Source: Granulicella sp. L60 (GTDB lineage Bacteria > Acidobacteriota > Terriglobia > Terriglobales > Acidobacteriaceae). Taken from it: DNA of 64,000 nucleotides. The stretch covers positions 319,338 to 383,337 of the forward strand of contig NZ_LMUR01000022.1 in the NCBI RefSeq assembly GCF_009765825.1, given 5' to 3'. Both the position numbers and the translations under genes were made by a program. The notes under the pieces are model-generated. The model worked only from the letters and a program-made list of their open reading frames with translations. It made no database searches and was not told where the DNA came from. Shown piece by piece: positions 54,573 through 62,918 of this stretch; the first letter of the stretch is position 1, and the number at the start of each line of letters is the position of its first letter.

Positions 54573-54876
54573 TGATGTCGTAGGTAATGCCGAATGGATC
54601 GCGGAAGTAGAGCGAGTTCTGGTCTTCGCGCAGGATCGTGCATCCGTTTTCCATGAGGGATTGCTTGGCAGCCTGAATGTCGTTGACGGTAAAGCTGGGA
54701 ATGGGAGGCCGGGTGTCCAGATCCTGATTGACGTAGAGAAGAAAGTGGCCTGTGTCATATTAGAGATTTTTCTCAGTCCGGCTCAGAAGTTCAAACTTCA
54801 TGACGTTGGTGTAGAAGTTCTCTGCGGCAGTGATGTCTTCCAGATGGATGGCTACGCAGTTGTTTGACCTGAACAT
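54559..54876 (-). pseudogene. VOC/glyoxalase family pseudogene with in-frame stop
   Basis: Reading from ATG 54876 gives MFRSNNCVAIHLEDITAAEN...FELLSRTEKNL, then a TAA at 54760-54762, then the same frame continues YDTGHFLLYVNQDLDTRPPI and ends LYFRDPFGITYDIIQSK before TAA at 54559-54561. The second half is a textbook end of a VOC (vicinal oxygen chelate) domain, so a single nonsense codon has split a ~105-residue gene. A sequencing error is possible. Its 3' end overlaps the control region of the adjacent polymerase gene. Confidence 0.85.
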
Positions 54877-54979
54877 TGGACACGCTCCTGCCATCGTTTG
54901 ATGTCGATTGTAGCGATGGGAGAGCGAGGCGTATGGAATGAGGAGGTTGTGCTGCACGACTGAATGGAGGAGGCGCTGC

Positions 54980-54985
54980 TAGAAT
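54980..54985 (+). promoter_or_regulatory. Candidate -10 box of the acyl-CoA carboxylase gene
   Basis: TAGAAT ends 8 nt before ATG 54994; no Shine-Dalgarno is found at this start. Confidence 0.5.
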
Positions 54986-54993
54986 CTCGTTCT

Positions 54994-56655
54994 ATGGCCG
55001 CAGCCGAGCATCCTATTAAGCAAAACGTCCCCGACACGAAGTTAACCAATCATCAGCGCAAACTGGCAGAGCTTGCGGCGCGACACGCCATCGCCGAAGA
55101 GGGCGGAGGCCTGGAGCGGCGGGAGCGCGAGCGTAAGGCGGGTAAGCTTTCGGCGCGGGAGCGGGTGGACTTTCTTCTGGATGAGGGGACGTTCGAGGAG
55201 ACGGACAAGTTTGTCACGCATCGCGCCACGGACTTTGGGATGGCGGAGCAGCGGGTTCCGGGAGATGGGTTTATTACCGGATACGGGCGCGTGAATGGGC
55301 GCGTCGTGTTTGTGTTTGCGCAGGACTTTACGGTGTTTGGCGGGTCGCTGTCGGAGGCGAATGCGGCGAAGATTGTGAAGGTGATGGATACGGCGATGCG
55401 GGTGGGCGCGCCGATTGTGGGACTGAACGATTCCGGTGGGGCGCGCATCCAGGAGGGGGTGGTCTCGCTGGCGGGATATACAGATATCTTTTTGCGCAAT
55501 ACGCTGGCGAGCGGCGTGGTGCCGCAGATCTCGGCGATCCTTGGACCGTGTGCGGGCGGGGCGGTGTATTCGCCGGCGATTACGGACTTTACGCTGATGA
55601 CGGAGAAGACGAGTTACATGTTCGTCACCGGACCGGATGTGATTAAGACGGTGACGCATGAGGATGTGACGAAAGATGCGCTGGGCGGGGCGTTGACGCA
55701 CAACGAGATCTCCGGCGTGGCGCACTTTATGGCGCATGACGACCAAGAGTGCCTGGCGATGGTGCGGGAGTTGCTTGGATTTTTGCCGTCGAACAACCTT
55801 GAGGATGCGCCACGGAGGGCGACGCAGGACGACGCAGGGCGGGCCGACGCTGCGCTCGATACGATCATTCCGGCTGAGAGCAACCAACCGTACGACATGG
55901 TGGATGTGATCTCGCGCGTGGTGGACGACGGATATTTCTTTCAGGTGCAGGAGCACTTTGCGAAGAATATTGTGGTGGGTTTTGCGCGTATGGCAGGAAG
56001 GCCTGTGGGGATTGTGGCGAACCAGCCTGCGTATCTTGCGGGCGTTCTGGATATCAATGCCAGCGTGAAGGGTGCGCGATTTGTGCGGTTCTGCGATGCG
56101 TTCAATATTCCGCTGATTACGTTTGAAGATGTGCCGGGCTTTATGCCGGGGATACAGCAGGAGCACGGCGGGATTATTCGGCATGGAGCAAAGCTGCTGT
56201 ATGCCTTTGCCGAAGCAACGGTGCCGAAGCTGACGGTGATCACGCGGAAGGCCTATGGCGGCGCGTACTGCGTGATGAGTTCGAAGCATCTGCGGACGGA
56301 TCTAAATCTTGCATGGCCGACGGCGGAGATTGCGGTGATGGGGCCGGAGGGTGCGGTGAATATCGTCTATAAACGCGAACTGGAGACGACGGTGCGGCGA
56401 GCGGAGGCGATGTGGCCTCAGGGCAGGGCGTTCACCGAGGAGGAGAAGCTGGCTGTGCTGGCCGAGGCTCGCAAGGAGAAGGTGGAGGAGTTTACGGAGC
56501 GGTTTGCGAATCCTTATGTGGCGGCGGAGCGTGGGTATATCGACGCGGTGATTCGGCCTAGTGAGACGCGGAGGAGATTGAACTCGGCACTGGATATGCT
56601 GGCGACGAAGCGGGATAAAAATCCTGCTAAGAAACACGGGAATATCCCGCTGTAG
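54994..56655 (+). CDS. Acyl-CoA carboxylase carboxyltransferase subunit beta (PccB-like)
   Basis: A 553-residue carboxyltransferase subunit that moves a carboxyl group from biotin to acetyl- or propionyl-CoA. Both crotonase-fold halves are recognisable: the N-terminal half with [18 protein letters not shown] and [16 protein letters not shown], the C-terminal half with [16 protein letters not shown] and [19 protein letters not shown] sequence. Length and motifs favour propionyl-/methylmalonyl-CoA enzymes over AccD. The biotin-carrying alpha subunit is not in the window. Start 54994 is favoured by the -10 box; the frame is open to 54964. Confidence 0.94.
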   Translation: MAAAEHPIKQNVPDTKLTNHQRKLAELAARHAIAEEGGGLERRERERKAGKLSARERVDFLLDEGTFEETDKFVTHRATDFGMAEQRVPGDGFITGYGRVNGRVVFVFAQDFTVFGGSLSEANAAKIVKVMDTAMRVGAPIVGLNDSGGARIQEGVVSLAGYTDIFLRNTLASGVVPQISAILGPCAGGAVYSPAITDFTLMTEKTSYMFVTGPDVIKTVTHEDVTKDALGGALTHNEISGVAHFMAHDDQECLAMVRELLGFLPSNNLEDAPRRATQDDAGRADAALDTIIPAESNQPYDMVDVISRVVDDGYFFQVQEHFAKNIVVGFARMAGRPVGIVANQPAYLAGVLDINASVKGARFVRFCDAFNIPLITFEDVPGFMPGIQQEHGGIIRHGAKLLYAFAEATVPKLTVITRKAYGGAYCVMSSKHLRTDLNLAWPTAEIAVMGPEGAVNIVYKRELETTVRRAEAMWPQGRAFTEEEKLAVLAEARKEKVEEFTERFANPYVAAERGYIDAVIRPSETRRRLNSALDMLATKRDKNPAKKHGNIPL

Positions 56656-56718
56656 AGGATGTGCTGAGTGAACGAACCTTTATGGCTCGTTTCGACAACT
56701 CTTCTATGTGCGGTTGCG

Positions 56719-57216
56719 CTACCTTTGTCCGATGAGTAGCAAGTTAGTGGGAATCGCGCGGCAGATTGCATTTGCTGGCGCACTCCACCTTGTGCCGTCG
56801 GCGTAGGTGATGGAGGTGACGTCGAGCCAGCGCAGAGCGCCGACTTTGCTCATCCACACGTCGAAGTCGGTAAGAGTCTTTTCTCCATTCCTGCGATGAA
56901 GGTCGAAAGCCTTTGTGACTTCATCGTCGTACGAAGCTTTGATGGGGAGTACGCGAGGGTTCGGCGATAGACCGTGGAGCGTGACTTCGAGAGATTCGAT
57001 TGCAATCTCGGAGGTTGGGGTAAGGATGACATGAAGCCCTTGCGATGGGCCGTCTTTACGCGGGCTACTTGCGCTGAGCATGGCGGGCGCGGACTGGCGT
57101 TGGGCGAGTATGTTCACCGGACATGCACTGTCGTCGCTCTTTGGAGTTTGAGCGGCAGCGCAGGTGGTGAAACAGGCGGCTGTTAGAAGGAAGAGAGCTG
57201 CGGTTCGTTGGCTCAT
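56719..57216 (-). CDS. Secreted hypothetical protein
   Basis: A 165-residue exported protein. From ATG 57216 (AGGAG 6 nt upstream) the signal peptide is SQRTAALFLLTAACFTTCAA followed by AQTPKSDDSACPV. The mature domain looks beta-rich (GLHVILTPTSEIAIESLEVT, DGTRWSAPANAICRAIP) and contains two Cys that may pair. Not recognised. The frame is open upstream to 57270 but without signal sequence. It lies downstream of the DPDRP-repeat gene on the same strand with about 80 nt between. Confidence 0.72.
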   Translation of the reverse strand: MSQRTAALFLLTAACFTTCAAAQTPKSDDSACPVNILAQRQSAPAMLSASSPRKDGPSQGLHVILTPTSEIAIESLEVTLHGLSPNPRVLPIKASYDDEVTKAFDLHRRNGEKTLTDFDVWMSKVGALRWLDVTSITYADGTRWSAPANAICRAIPTNLLLIGQR

Positions 57217-57297
57217 GAGAGGCTCCTGAACGGCTGGTAAGACGATACTCCCGGGGTGAAGGTGGTTCAAGGTGGGCGCTGCGGATTATTCGGTGGC

Positions 57298-59001
57298 TTA
57301 CTGAGTGGTGCCGGTGGCGAAGATCTGGTCGGAGTGGGAGGCGATGACGCGATAGAGGCCGAACTGGCGGGAGTTCTGGCCGCGAAGCTCGAAGAGGAGG
57401 CTGGCGCGATTGCTGGCTTCGGCATCGACGACGTCGACGAATCGCATGTGAGGGGTGCGGTCGAGATGGGCCGCGTCCGTGACGTTCTGGATGGCTGGCT
57501 TGATGTCGCCGAGACCGTTGGCCTGGGCGACGATGGTGACGTAGCGGAGGGTTACGCCGGTGCCGGCGGTGTGGGCGGAGTAGATGTACGTCGGGTCGCC
57601 GCCGTAGCTTAGGGTGTAGGCCTTCAGTTCCTCATCCATGAGAGCTATGGGAGGGGTGGATGCGGGTTTAGTTGCAGTGTGGCTTGATCTGACGGGGGTT
57701 GTGGTCTTTTTGGGAGTTGGAGCGGATTTTGTCTGGGGGGTGCCGTAGGCGGCGAGTTGGGCGCGGGCGAGGTCTTGCATCTTCTGAAGGACGGCTGCGC
57801 GCTGGGTGGCGTCCTCGAAGGTGAGGGTGAAGGGGTGCGATTCGCGATTGACGGCGTCTGAGACGGCGACCATCTGATGAAGGCTGGGGGGAAGTCCGAC
57901 GAGCTTGGGAAGGTCGGTCTCTGTGAGGGAGTGGGTTGGTTTGCCGTAGTGGAGGTTAGGGCGGTCGGGGTCGTCGTTCAGGGAACCGACTCCGACGACG
58001 CCGTTGGTGTCGGTCCTGGCTTTCCGGGCTTCTTCGGGCGAGCGGCGTTTCAAGGTGGGACGGTCTGGGTCGTTTGAGGGATCGCTGGTGCTGGAGGTGG
58101 TCGATCCAGAGCTGGCGGTGGAGTTGTCGGTGCTTCGCCGGCTCATGGTGGGACGATCGGGATCGTCGGCAGGGGCTGGGGTGGTGGAGGCTGGGGTGGT
58201 GGTTGTGCCGCTGGTGGCGGTGGTGTCGGAGCCGGCGGAGCTATCGTGGCGCTTCATCGTCGGTCGGTCTGGGTCGTCTGCGGGGGCGGTGGAGTCGGTG
58301 GTTGTGCTGGTGGTGGATGCTGTGGAGTTGTCGCGACGCTTCATGACGGGGCGGTCGGGATCGTCGGAAGTGCTGGTGGAGGTGGTAGAGGGAGTGGCTG
58401 GGGTGGAGGTTGTGCTCGGGGAGCTTGCAGGAGGGGTGCTGGGGTTGTTGCTGGGCGTGGATGAGGTGGTCGACGAGTCGCGGCGCTTCATGGTGGGGCG
58501 GTCGGGGTCGGTGGAGGTGGAGGCTGTATTGGACTGGGGTTTGGAGCTGGTGAGGACTGGCAGGGTTTTCGAGGGTTTGAGTGCGGCGGCGGCGGTTCTT
58601 CTGGGAGCGGCTAGGGGCTTCACGCTGCCGTAGCCGAACCAGCCGTCGTCGTAGGCTGAGTCGCCGGATGCGTCGACGGCCTGGAGGTGGCGGGCGTAGG
58701 CGAGATCGAGCATTCCCTTGTCGATGCCGGCCTCCTGAAGTTCGTAGACGTTTCCGCTGAGGAGGGCGAAGGGGACGGGACGGGCGATGTAGACACCGGC
58801 GTCCTGGAGCTGGCCTTCGATGAAGAGGGAGACAGGAATAAGGCGGCTGGCGGTGGGTTTGGTGAAGTCGCCGGTCCACTCGTAGACGCCGACGGCACGG
58901 ACGACCTGCTCGGGCTTGGCTACTTTGTGCATCTGCGCGAGGACAAGCGGAGAGGCCAGGGCGGCGGCAGCGAGGATCGCGCGGAGGAAGAAGGGTCTCA
59001 T
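57298..59001 (-). CDS. Secreted DPDRP-repeat protein
   Basis: A 567-residue exported protein. Residues 1-22 form a signal peptide; ~30-145 is a globular domain (VGVYEWTGDFTKPTASRLIP onward). Six copies of a short motif follow at about 165-345: TDPDRPTMKRRD, DDPDRPVMKRRD, DDPDRPTMKRHD, DDPDRPTMSRRS, NDPDRPTLKRRS and DDPDRPNLHYGK, separated by Ser/Thr/Pro/Ala-rich linkers of 18-45 residues. A second globular domain follows to the end (YRVIASHSDQIF). The function is unknown; the repeats could be binding sites for a partner with several identical pockets. It lies upstream of another secreted-protein gene. Confidence 0.85.
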   Translation of the reverse strand: MRPFFLRAILAAAALASPLVLAQMHKVAKPEQVVRAVGVYEWTGDFTKPTASRLIPVSLFIEGQLQDAGVYIARPVPFALLSGNVYELQEAGIDKGMLDLAYARHLQAVDASGDSAYDDGWFGYGSVKPLAAPRRTAAAALKPSKTLPVLTSSKPQSNTASTSTDPDRPTMKRRDSSTTSSTPSNNPSTPPASSPSTTSTPATPSTTSTSTSDDPDRPVMKRRDNSTASTTSTTTDSTAPADDPDRPTMKRHDSSAGSDTTATSGTTTTPASTTPAPADDPDRPTMSRRSTDNSTASSGSTTSSTSDPSNDPDRPTLKRRSPEEARKARTDTNGVVGVGSLNDDPDRPNLHYGKPTHSLTETDLPKLVGLPPSLHQMVAVSDAVNRESHPFTLTFEDATQRAAVLQKMQDLARAQLAAYGTPQTKSAPTPKKTTTPVRSSHTATKPASTPPIALMDEELKAYTLSYGGDPTYIYSAHTAGTGVTLRYVTIVAQANGLGDIKPAIQNVTDAAHLDRTPHMRFVDVVDAEASNRASLLFELRGQNSRQFGLYRVIASHSDQIFATGTTQ

Positions 59002-59064
59002 GATCTGCTATCGAGATTAGACGCTATCGGTGGGGCAAAGTCCTACTGGGAAAGCTGGGGTTGG

Positions 59065-59092
59065 TTGCCATTGCGTTGAAGTTCGTTACCAT
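59065..59092 (+). promoter_or_regulatory. Promoter of the peptide-type ABC ATPase gene
   Basis: TTGCCA, 16-nt spacer, TACCAT (59087-59092), then 6 nt to ATG 59099. No Shine-Dalgarno. Confidence 0.6.
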
Positions 59093-59098
59093 CGCTCT

Positions 59099-59938
59099 AT
59101 GGAACGTGTGGTGGATGCGGTTGCGGAGGGGGAGGCACTGCTTCGGGTGAAGGACCTGTCGGTTGCGTTTGGGGAGCGCGCGGCGGTGAGGGGAATCTCG
59201 TTTCATATCGAAGCGGGGGAGACGCTGGGGCTGGTGGGGGAGTCGGGATCGGGGAAGTCGGCTACTTCGCTGGCTGTGCTGCGCCTGCTGGCGGAGACGG
59301 CAAGGGTGACGGGTGAGATTCGATTTGGCGGGGAGGATCTGCTGGGGCTGCGGATGGAGGCGATGAGGCGGCGGCGTGGGAAGGAGATTGCGATGATCTT
59401 TCAGGAGCCGTTGACGGCGCTGAACCCGGTGATGCGGGTAGGGATACAGATCGCGGAGGCGGTGGAGGCACATCATCCGGAGATGTCGCGAAAGGCGGTC
59501 GGGACGCGGGTTCTGGAGGCGATGGAGGAGGTCGGGCTGGCTGAGGTTGAGCGCAGGGCGAAGGACTATCCGCACCAGTTTTCGGGAGGGCAGAGGCAGA
59601 GGATTCTGATTGCGATGGCGATTGTGAACAGGCCGCGCCTGCTGATTGCGGATGAGCCGACGACGGCGCTGGATGTGACGGTGCAGGCCCAGATTCTGGG
59701 GCTGTTGAAGGATCTGCGGACGCAGTATGGTTTGGCGATGTTGTTTATTTCACATGACTTGGCGGTGGTATCGCAGGTGGCAGACAGGGTGGTGGTGATG
59801 CGGCAGGGGGAGATTGTGGAGGAGGCTACGGTGGGGCGGTTGTTTGCAGAGCCGCAGCATGAGTACACGCGGAGGCTGCTGGCTTCGGCTCCGACGATGA
59901 AGACGGACCGGACGAGGCCGCTGGCTTCGGTGTTGTAG
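59099..59938 (+). CDS. ABC transporter ATP-binding protein, oligopeptide/nickel type
   Basis: A 279-residue ATPase of the DppD/OppD group. Walker [31 protein letters not shown] (the family-specific Q-loop region), signature [18 protein letters not shown], Walker [17 protein letters not shown] and switch FISHDLAVV. It ends with the HEYTRRLL segment usual before the C-terminal tail, which here is short. No permease or binding-protein genes follow, so it either partners with a distant system or is an orphan remnant. The start at 59099 is set by the promoter geometry. Confidence 0.93.
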   Translation: MERVVDAVAEGEALLRVKDLSVAFGERAAVRGISFHIEAGETLGLVGESGSGKSATSLAVLRLLAETARVTGEIRFGGEDLLGLRMEAMRRRRGKEIAMIFQEPLTALNPVMRVGIQIAEAVEAHHPEMSRKAVGTRVLEAMEEVGLAEVERRAKDYPHQFSGGQRQRILIAMAIVNRPRLLIADEPTTALDVTVQAQILGLLKDLRTQYGLAMLFISHDLAVVSQVADRVVVMRQGEIVEEATVGRLFAEPQHEYTRRLLASAPTMKTDRTRPLASVL

Positions 59939-60025
59939 GGCTGTATCTGTCTGGATTTCGTGAATTTCCCGGATCGGGAAAAAGTATTTACACTTGGAAA
60001 TTGGGCATTGGGCCAAATTGACTGC

Positions 60026-60781
60026 ATGCGCGCGCTTATTCTTTCGGACATCCACGGGAATCTCGAAGCACTCAAGGCAGTTCTTGCAGCCGCAGAGCCG
60101 TACGATGTGCTTTGGAATCTTGGGGATATGGTGGGGTATGGAGCCAGTCCGAATGAGGTGGTGGACCTGATTCGGCCGTTGGCGCAGGTGAATGTGCGGG
60201 GGAACCATGACCGGGTTTGTTGCGGTTTGACGTCGGCGGTGGGTTTCAATCCGGTGGCTCGGGCAGCGGCGATGTGGACGAAGAATGAGTTGACTCCGGC
60301 TAACTTGCAGTGGCTGAAGGAGATGGCGCAGGGGCCGGTGACGCCGGAGGAGCAGAGCGCGGCGACGTGCGTGCATGGGTCGCCGTTGAATGAGGATCAG
60401 TACATTCTGAGCATGCGGGATGCGTGGGCTCCGCTGCAGCAGATGACGACGACGATCACGTTCTTTGGGCATACGCATGTGCAGGGCGGGTTCTCGCAGA
60501 AGGGTGATGACTGGCACGAGATCAAGACGCAGTACCGGACGAAGAATGCGGCGGAGAGCTGGAAGATGTTGATTCCAGAGGGGACGCGGCATCTGGTGAA
60601 TCCGGGGTCGGTGGGGCAGCCGAGGGATTGCGACTGGCGGGCGGCGTTTGTGATGTACGACTCGGAGGCGATGGAGATTGCGTACCATCGCGTGCCGTAC
60701 GACCTGACGGCGGCGCAGGGACGGATTTTGATGGCGGGGCTGCCGGAGCGACTGGCGGCCAGGCTGCGCGAGGGGCGTTAG
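60026..60781 (+). CDS. Metallophosphoesterase family protein
   Basis: A 251-residue calcineurin-like phosphoesterase. The metal-site motifs appear in order: LSDIHGN (Asp and His), NLGDMVGYG (Asp), VRGNHDRV (Asn-His-Asp), CVHGSP, and the C-terminal FGHTHVQ. This layout matches the YfcE/PrpE group of bacterial phosphodiesterases or protein phosphatases; the substrate is not deducible. A longer frame starting at 59960 has no start signal, so ATG 60026 is used. A GTGGTG-rich element begins just after its stop codon. Confidence 0.93.
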   Translation: MRALILSDIHGNLEALKAVLAAAEPYDVLWNLGDMVGYGASPNEVVDLIRPLAQVNVRGNHDRVCCGLTSAVGFNPVARAAAMWTKNELTPANLQWLKEMAQGPVTPEEQSAATCVHGSPLNEDQYILSMRDAWAPLQQMTTTITFFGHTHVQGGFSQKGDDWHEIKTQYRTKNAAESWKMLIPEGTRHLVNPGSVGQPRDCDWRAAFVMYDSEAMEIAYHRVPYDLTAAQGRILMAGLPERLAARLREGR

Positions 60782-60935
60782 TTCGCGGATTTTTTCCGGC
60801 GTGGTTTTTGGGTGGGGTTTTGCGATTTTTGGGCGTAAATCGCGGTTTCCTGGTGGACAGTTGGTGGTATTTGGGTGGTGAGATCGTGGTGATTCGCTGC
60901 GTGTTTTGTGGTCGTGGAAGCTACGCCAGGTTTTC
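60782..60935 (+). repeat. GTGGTG-rich 3' element, copy 3 (after the metallophosphoesterase)
   Basis: Directly after the stop codon: CGCGGATTTTTTCC, GGCGTGGTTTTTGGGTGGGG, a TTTTTGGG block, then spaced GTGGTGAGATCGTGGTGAT words, ending in GGAAGCTACGCCAGGTTTT about 150 nt from the stop. Same order as the copies after hslU and ruvB. Confidence 0.75.
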
Positions 60936-61009
60936 GGGATAAATCTTCGGGAGTCACTTTGAACCTTTCTTGAAGTTTTGTCAGGGAGTGATTTAGGGAG
61001 ATTATTGGG

Positions 61010-61040
61010 TTGTGCATTTTCGCTTTTTATTCGCTAAAAT
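61010..61040 (+). promoter_or_regulatory. Promoter and operator-like repeat of Y-family polymerase 2
   Basis: TTGTGC (-35 like), a 19-nt spacer and TAAAAT (61035-61040), then 8 nt to ATG 61049. The spacer contains the direct repeat TTCGC-N6-TTCGC (61019-61034), matching 14 of 16 bases of the site at the other polymerase gene. Confidence 0.7.
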
Positions 61041-61048
61041 GAGTGGCT

Positions 61049-62287
61049 ATGGGATGCCCGGAGATTGGCTGGCTGTTTGTCGATTTGAATGCTTACTTCG
61101 CGTCGGTGGAACAGGAGCTGCGTCCGGAGCTTCGCGGGCGGCCTGTAGGAGTTGTGCCGGTGGAGGCGGAGACGACGTGCTGCATTGCGTTGAGCTACCA
61201 GGCGAAGAGTTACGGGCTGCAGGCAGGGATGGTTGTTGCGGCGGCGAAGGCGCTTTGCCCGCACCTGATTCTGGTGAAGGCTCGGCCGCGGCTCTATATC
61301 GAGTACCACGACAGGATCAAGGCGGCGATCGAACGATGCGTGCCGATCCAACAGGTGATGTCGTGCGATGAGTTTGCGTGCCAGTTGATGGGGCGAGAGC
61401 GCGATCCGGTTCGAGCGACGGAGATTGCTTATGCGATCAAGGCAGCGATCCGGTCGGTGGGGGAGACGCTGCGGTGTTCGGTTGGGCTGGGGCCGAACCG
61501 GTTGCTGGCCAAGATGGCGGGCGATGTGCAGAAGCCGGACGGGCTGATGTTGTTCGATCGGGATACGCTGCCGCAGGCGTTGTATGGATTTGAGATCTCG
61601 GATATTCCGGGGGTGGGGCGGCGGATGGAGAAGAGGCTGCGCGCTGCGGGGATAACGACCATGCGTGAGCTATGCGCACAGAGGCGGGAGCATATGCATT
61701 CGCTGTGGGGCGGCGTGCTGGGGGACCGGATGTGGCTTTGGCTGCGGGGAGAGGATTTTCTGGAGCCTGCGACGCGAACGGTGCAGGCGACGTTCAGCCG
61801 GCAGCATATCCTGCCGCCGAACTGCCGGAGTCCGGAGAGGGCGCGTGGGGTTGCGATCAAGCTGCTGCTGTCGGCGGCTCGGCGAATGCGGGAGCAGGGG
61901 CTGTGGGCGGGTGGGGTGTTTTTGCAGGTGGGATTTATGGGGGAGGATCGGGCGTTGGATGCGGGGATTCGGTTTGTTGCGTGCCAGTCGCCTGCGATCT
62001 TGCAGGGGCATTTGATCGAGTTGTGGAAGGAGGTGCCGTCTGCGTCGAAGCCGTCGGATCTGACGGTGGGTGTGACGGAGCTGGGGCCTGAACCGGGGCC
62101 GGGGTTGTGGGCGGAGTCCGGCGATGCGCGGGAGCGGGTGACGGGGGTGATGGACAAGCTGAATGCACGGTATGGGTTGAATAGCGTGTATCCGGGGTCG
62201 ATTCATGATGTGAGGAAGGAGGCGCCTACGCGGATTAGTTTCGGGATGCCGTTGCGGCGGGAGGACTTTGAGGATTCGGCGGATTAG
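61049..62287 (+). CDS. Y-family DNA polymerase (DinB-like), copy 2
   Basis: A 412-residue translesion polymerase. Asp12 in FVDLNAYFASVEQEL and Asp107/Glu108 in MSCDEFACQL form the catalytic site; the latter reads SCDE where SIDE is usual. LSYQAKSYGLQAG is the fingers region and DIPGVGRRMEKRL the helix-hairpin-helix. The C-terminus shares MDKLNARYG with copy 1 but no clamp-binding QxxLF motif is seen. Start ATG 61049 has TAAAAT 8 nt upstream; GTG 61043 is possible. The pair of diverged polymerases under a common operator suggests regulated mutagenesis or lesion bypass. Confidence 0.92.
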   Translation: MGCPEIGWLFVDLNAYFASVEQELRPELRGRPVGVVPVEAETTCCIALSYQAKSYGLQAGMVVAAAKALCPHLILVKARPRLYIEYHDRIKAAIERCVPIQQVMSCDEFACQLMGRERDPVRATEIAYAIKAAIRSVGETLRCSVGLGPNRLLAKMAGDVQKPDGLMLFDRDTLPQALYGFEISDIPGVGRRMEKRLRAAGITTMRELCAQRREHMHSLWGGVLGDRMWLWLRGEDFLEPATRTVQATFSRQHILPPNCRSPERARGVAIKLLLSAARRMREQGLWAGGVFLQVGFMGEDRALDAGIRFVACQSPAILQGHLIELWKEVPSASKPSDLTVGVTELGPEPGPGLWAESGDARERVTGVMDKLNARYGLNSVYPGSIHDVRKEAPTRISFGMPLRREDFEDSAD

Positions 62288-62344
62288 ATAGGTTGCTGTG
62301 TTTTGCTGGGAATTGGAGTAGGACGGTCGTGGTGGTGGTTAAAA

Positions 62345-62440
62345 GGGACAGACAACAGCAACAGCAGATCCCTGCGGGATGACAAACAAAAGGACAGACA
62401 ACTACAACTACAACTACAACTGCAACTGCAACGACAAATC
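62345..62440. repeat. CAACTA/CAACTG tandem repeat with related unit
   Basis: GACAACAGCAACAGCAGATC and CCTGCGGGATGACAAACAAA are followed by three CAACTA and two CAACTG copies (62399-62434), a third copy of the composite seen near 27.8 and 33.9 kb. Confidence 0.8.
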
Positions 62441-62467
62441 ATTATGGTGGTCAAAGGAGTTCGCGCT

Positions 62468-62878
62468 ATGAGTGACGTGCGGAGGGAAGCTGCATACAGG
62501 CCGACACTTCTGGCTGCTGAGCCTCAGCTCTTTGTCGCTGATGTTGGAGCGTCGTGCGAGTTTTATACGAAGAGGCTGGGGTTTGCGGTTGCTTTCACGT
62601 ATGGGGAGCCGGCGTTTTACGGGCAGGTGTTTCGGGATGGGGCGAGTTTGAATCTGCGCCATCTGGACGAATCGGCCATGAGTGCGGAGCTTCGGGACAG
62701 AGAGGGTTTGCTGTCAGCGACGATCACTGTGGATGATGCGCAGGCGCTCTTTCTGGAGTTTCAGGCGGCGGGGGTGGTCTTTCATCAGGCGCTGAAAACG
62801 GAGCCGTGGGGGGCTCGCACGTTTGTTGTGGGCGACCCGGATAGGAATCTTATCCTGTTTGCGGGGCGGGGACAGTGA
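62468..62878 (+). CDS. VOC family protein (glyoxalase/bleomycin-resistance type)
   Basis: A 136-residue protein with the paired beta-alpha-beta-beta-beta VOC modules: LFVADVGASCEFYTKRLGFA at the start of the first, LSATITVDDAQALFLEFQAA opening the second, ending WGARTFVVGDPDRNLILFAG. Metal ligands are consistent with a bound divalent ion (Glu/His positions partly conserved). Members include glyoxalase I, extradiol dioxygenases and drug-binding proteins, so no reaction is assigned. AAAGGAG lies 8 nt before ATG 62468; ATG 62444 is an alternative. Confidence 0.88.
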   Translation: MSDVRREAAYRPTLLAAEPQLFVADVGASCEFYTKRLGFAVAFTYGEPAFYGQVFRDGASLNLRHLDESAMSAELRDREGLLSATITVDDAQALFLEFQAAGVVFHQALKTEPWGARTFVVGDPDRNLILFAGRGQ

Positions 62879-62918
62879 TAGGCGTCCCCGCTTTAAGTTT
62901 GAGGGTGAAGCGAAGCAG

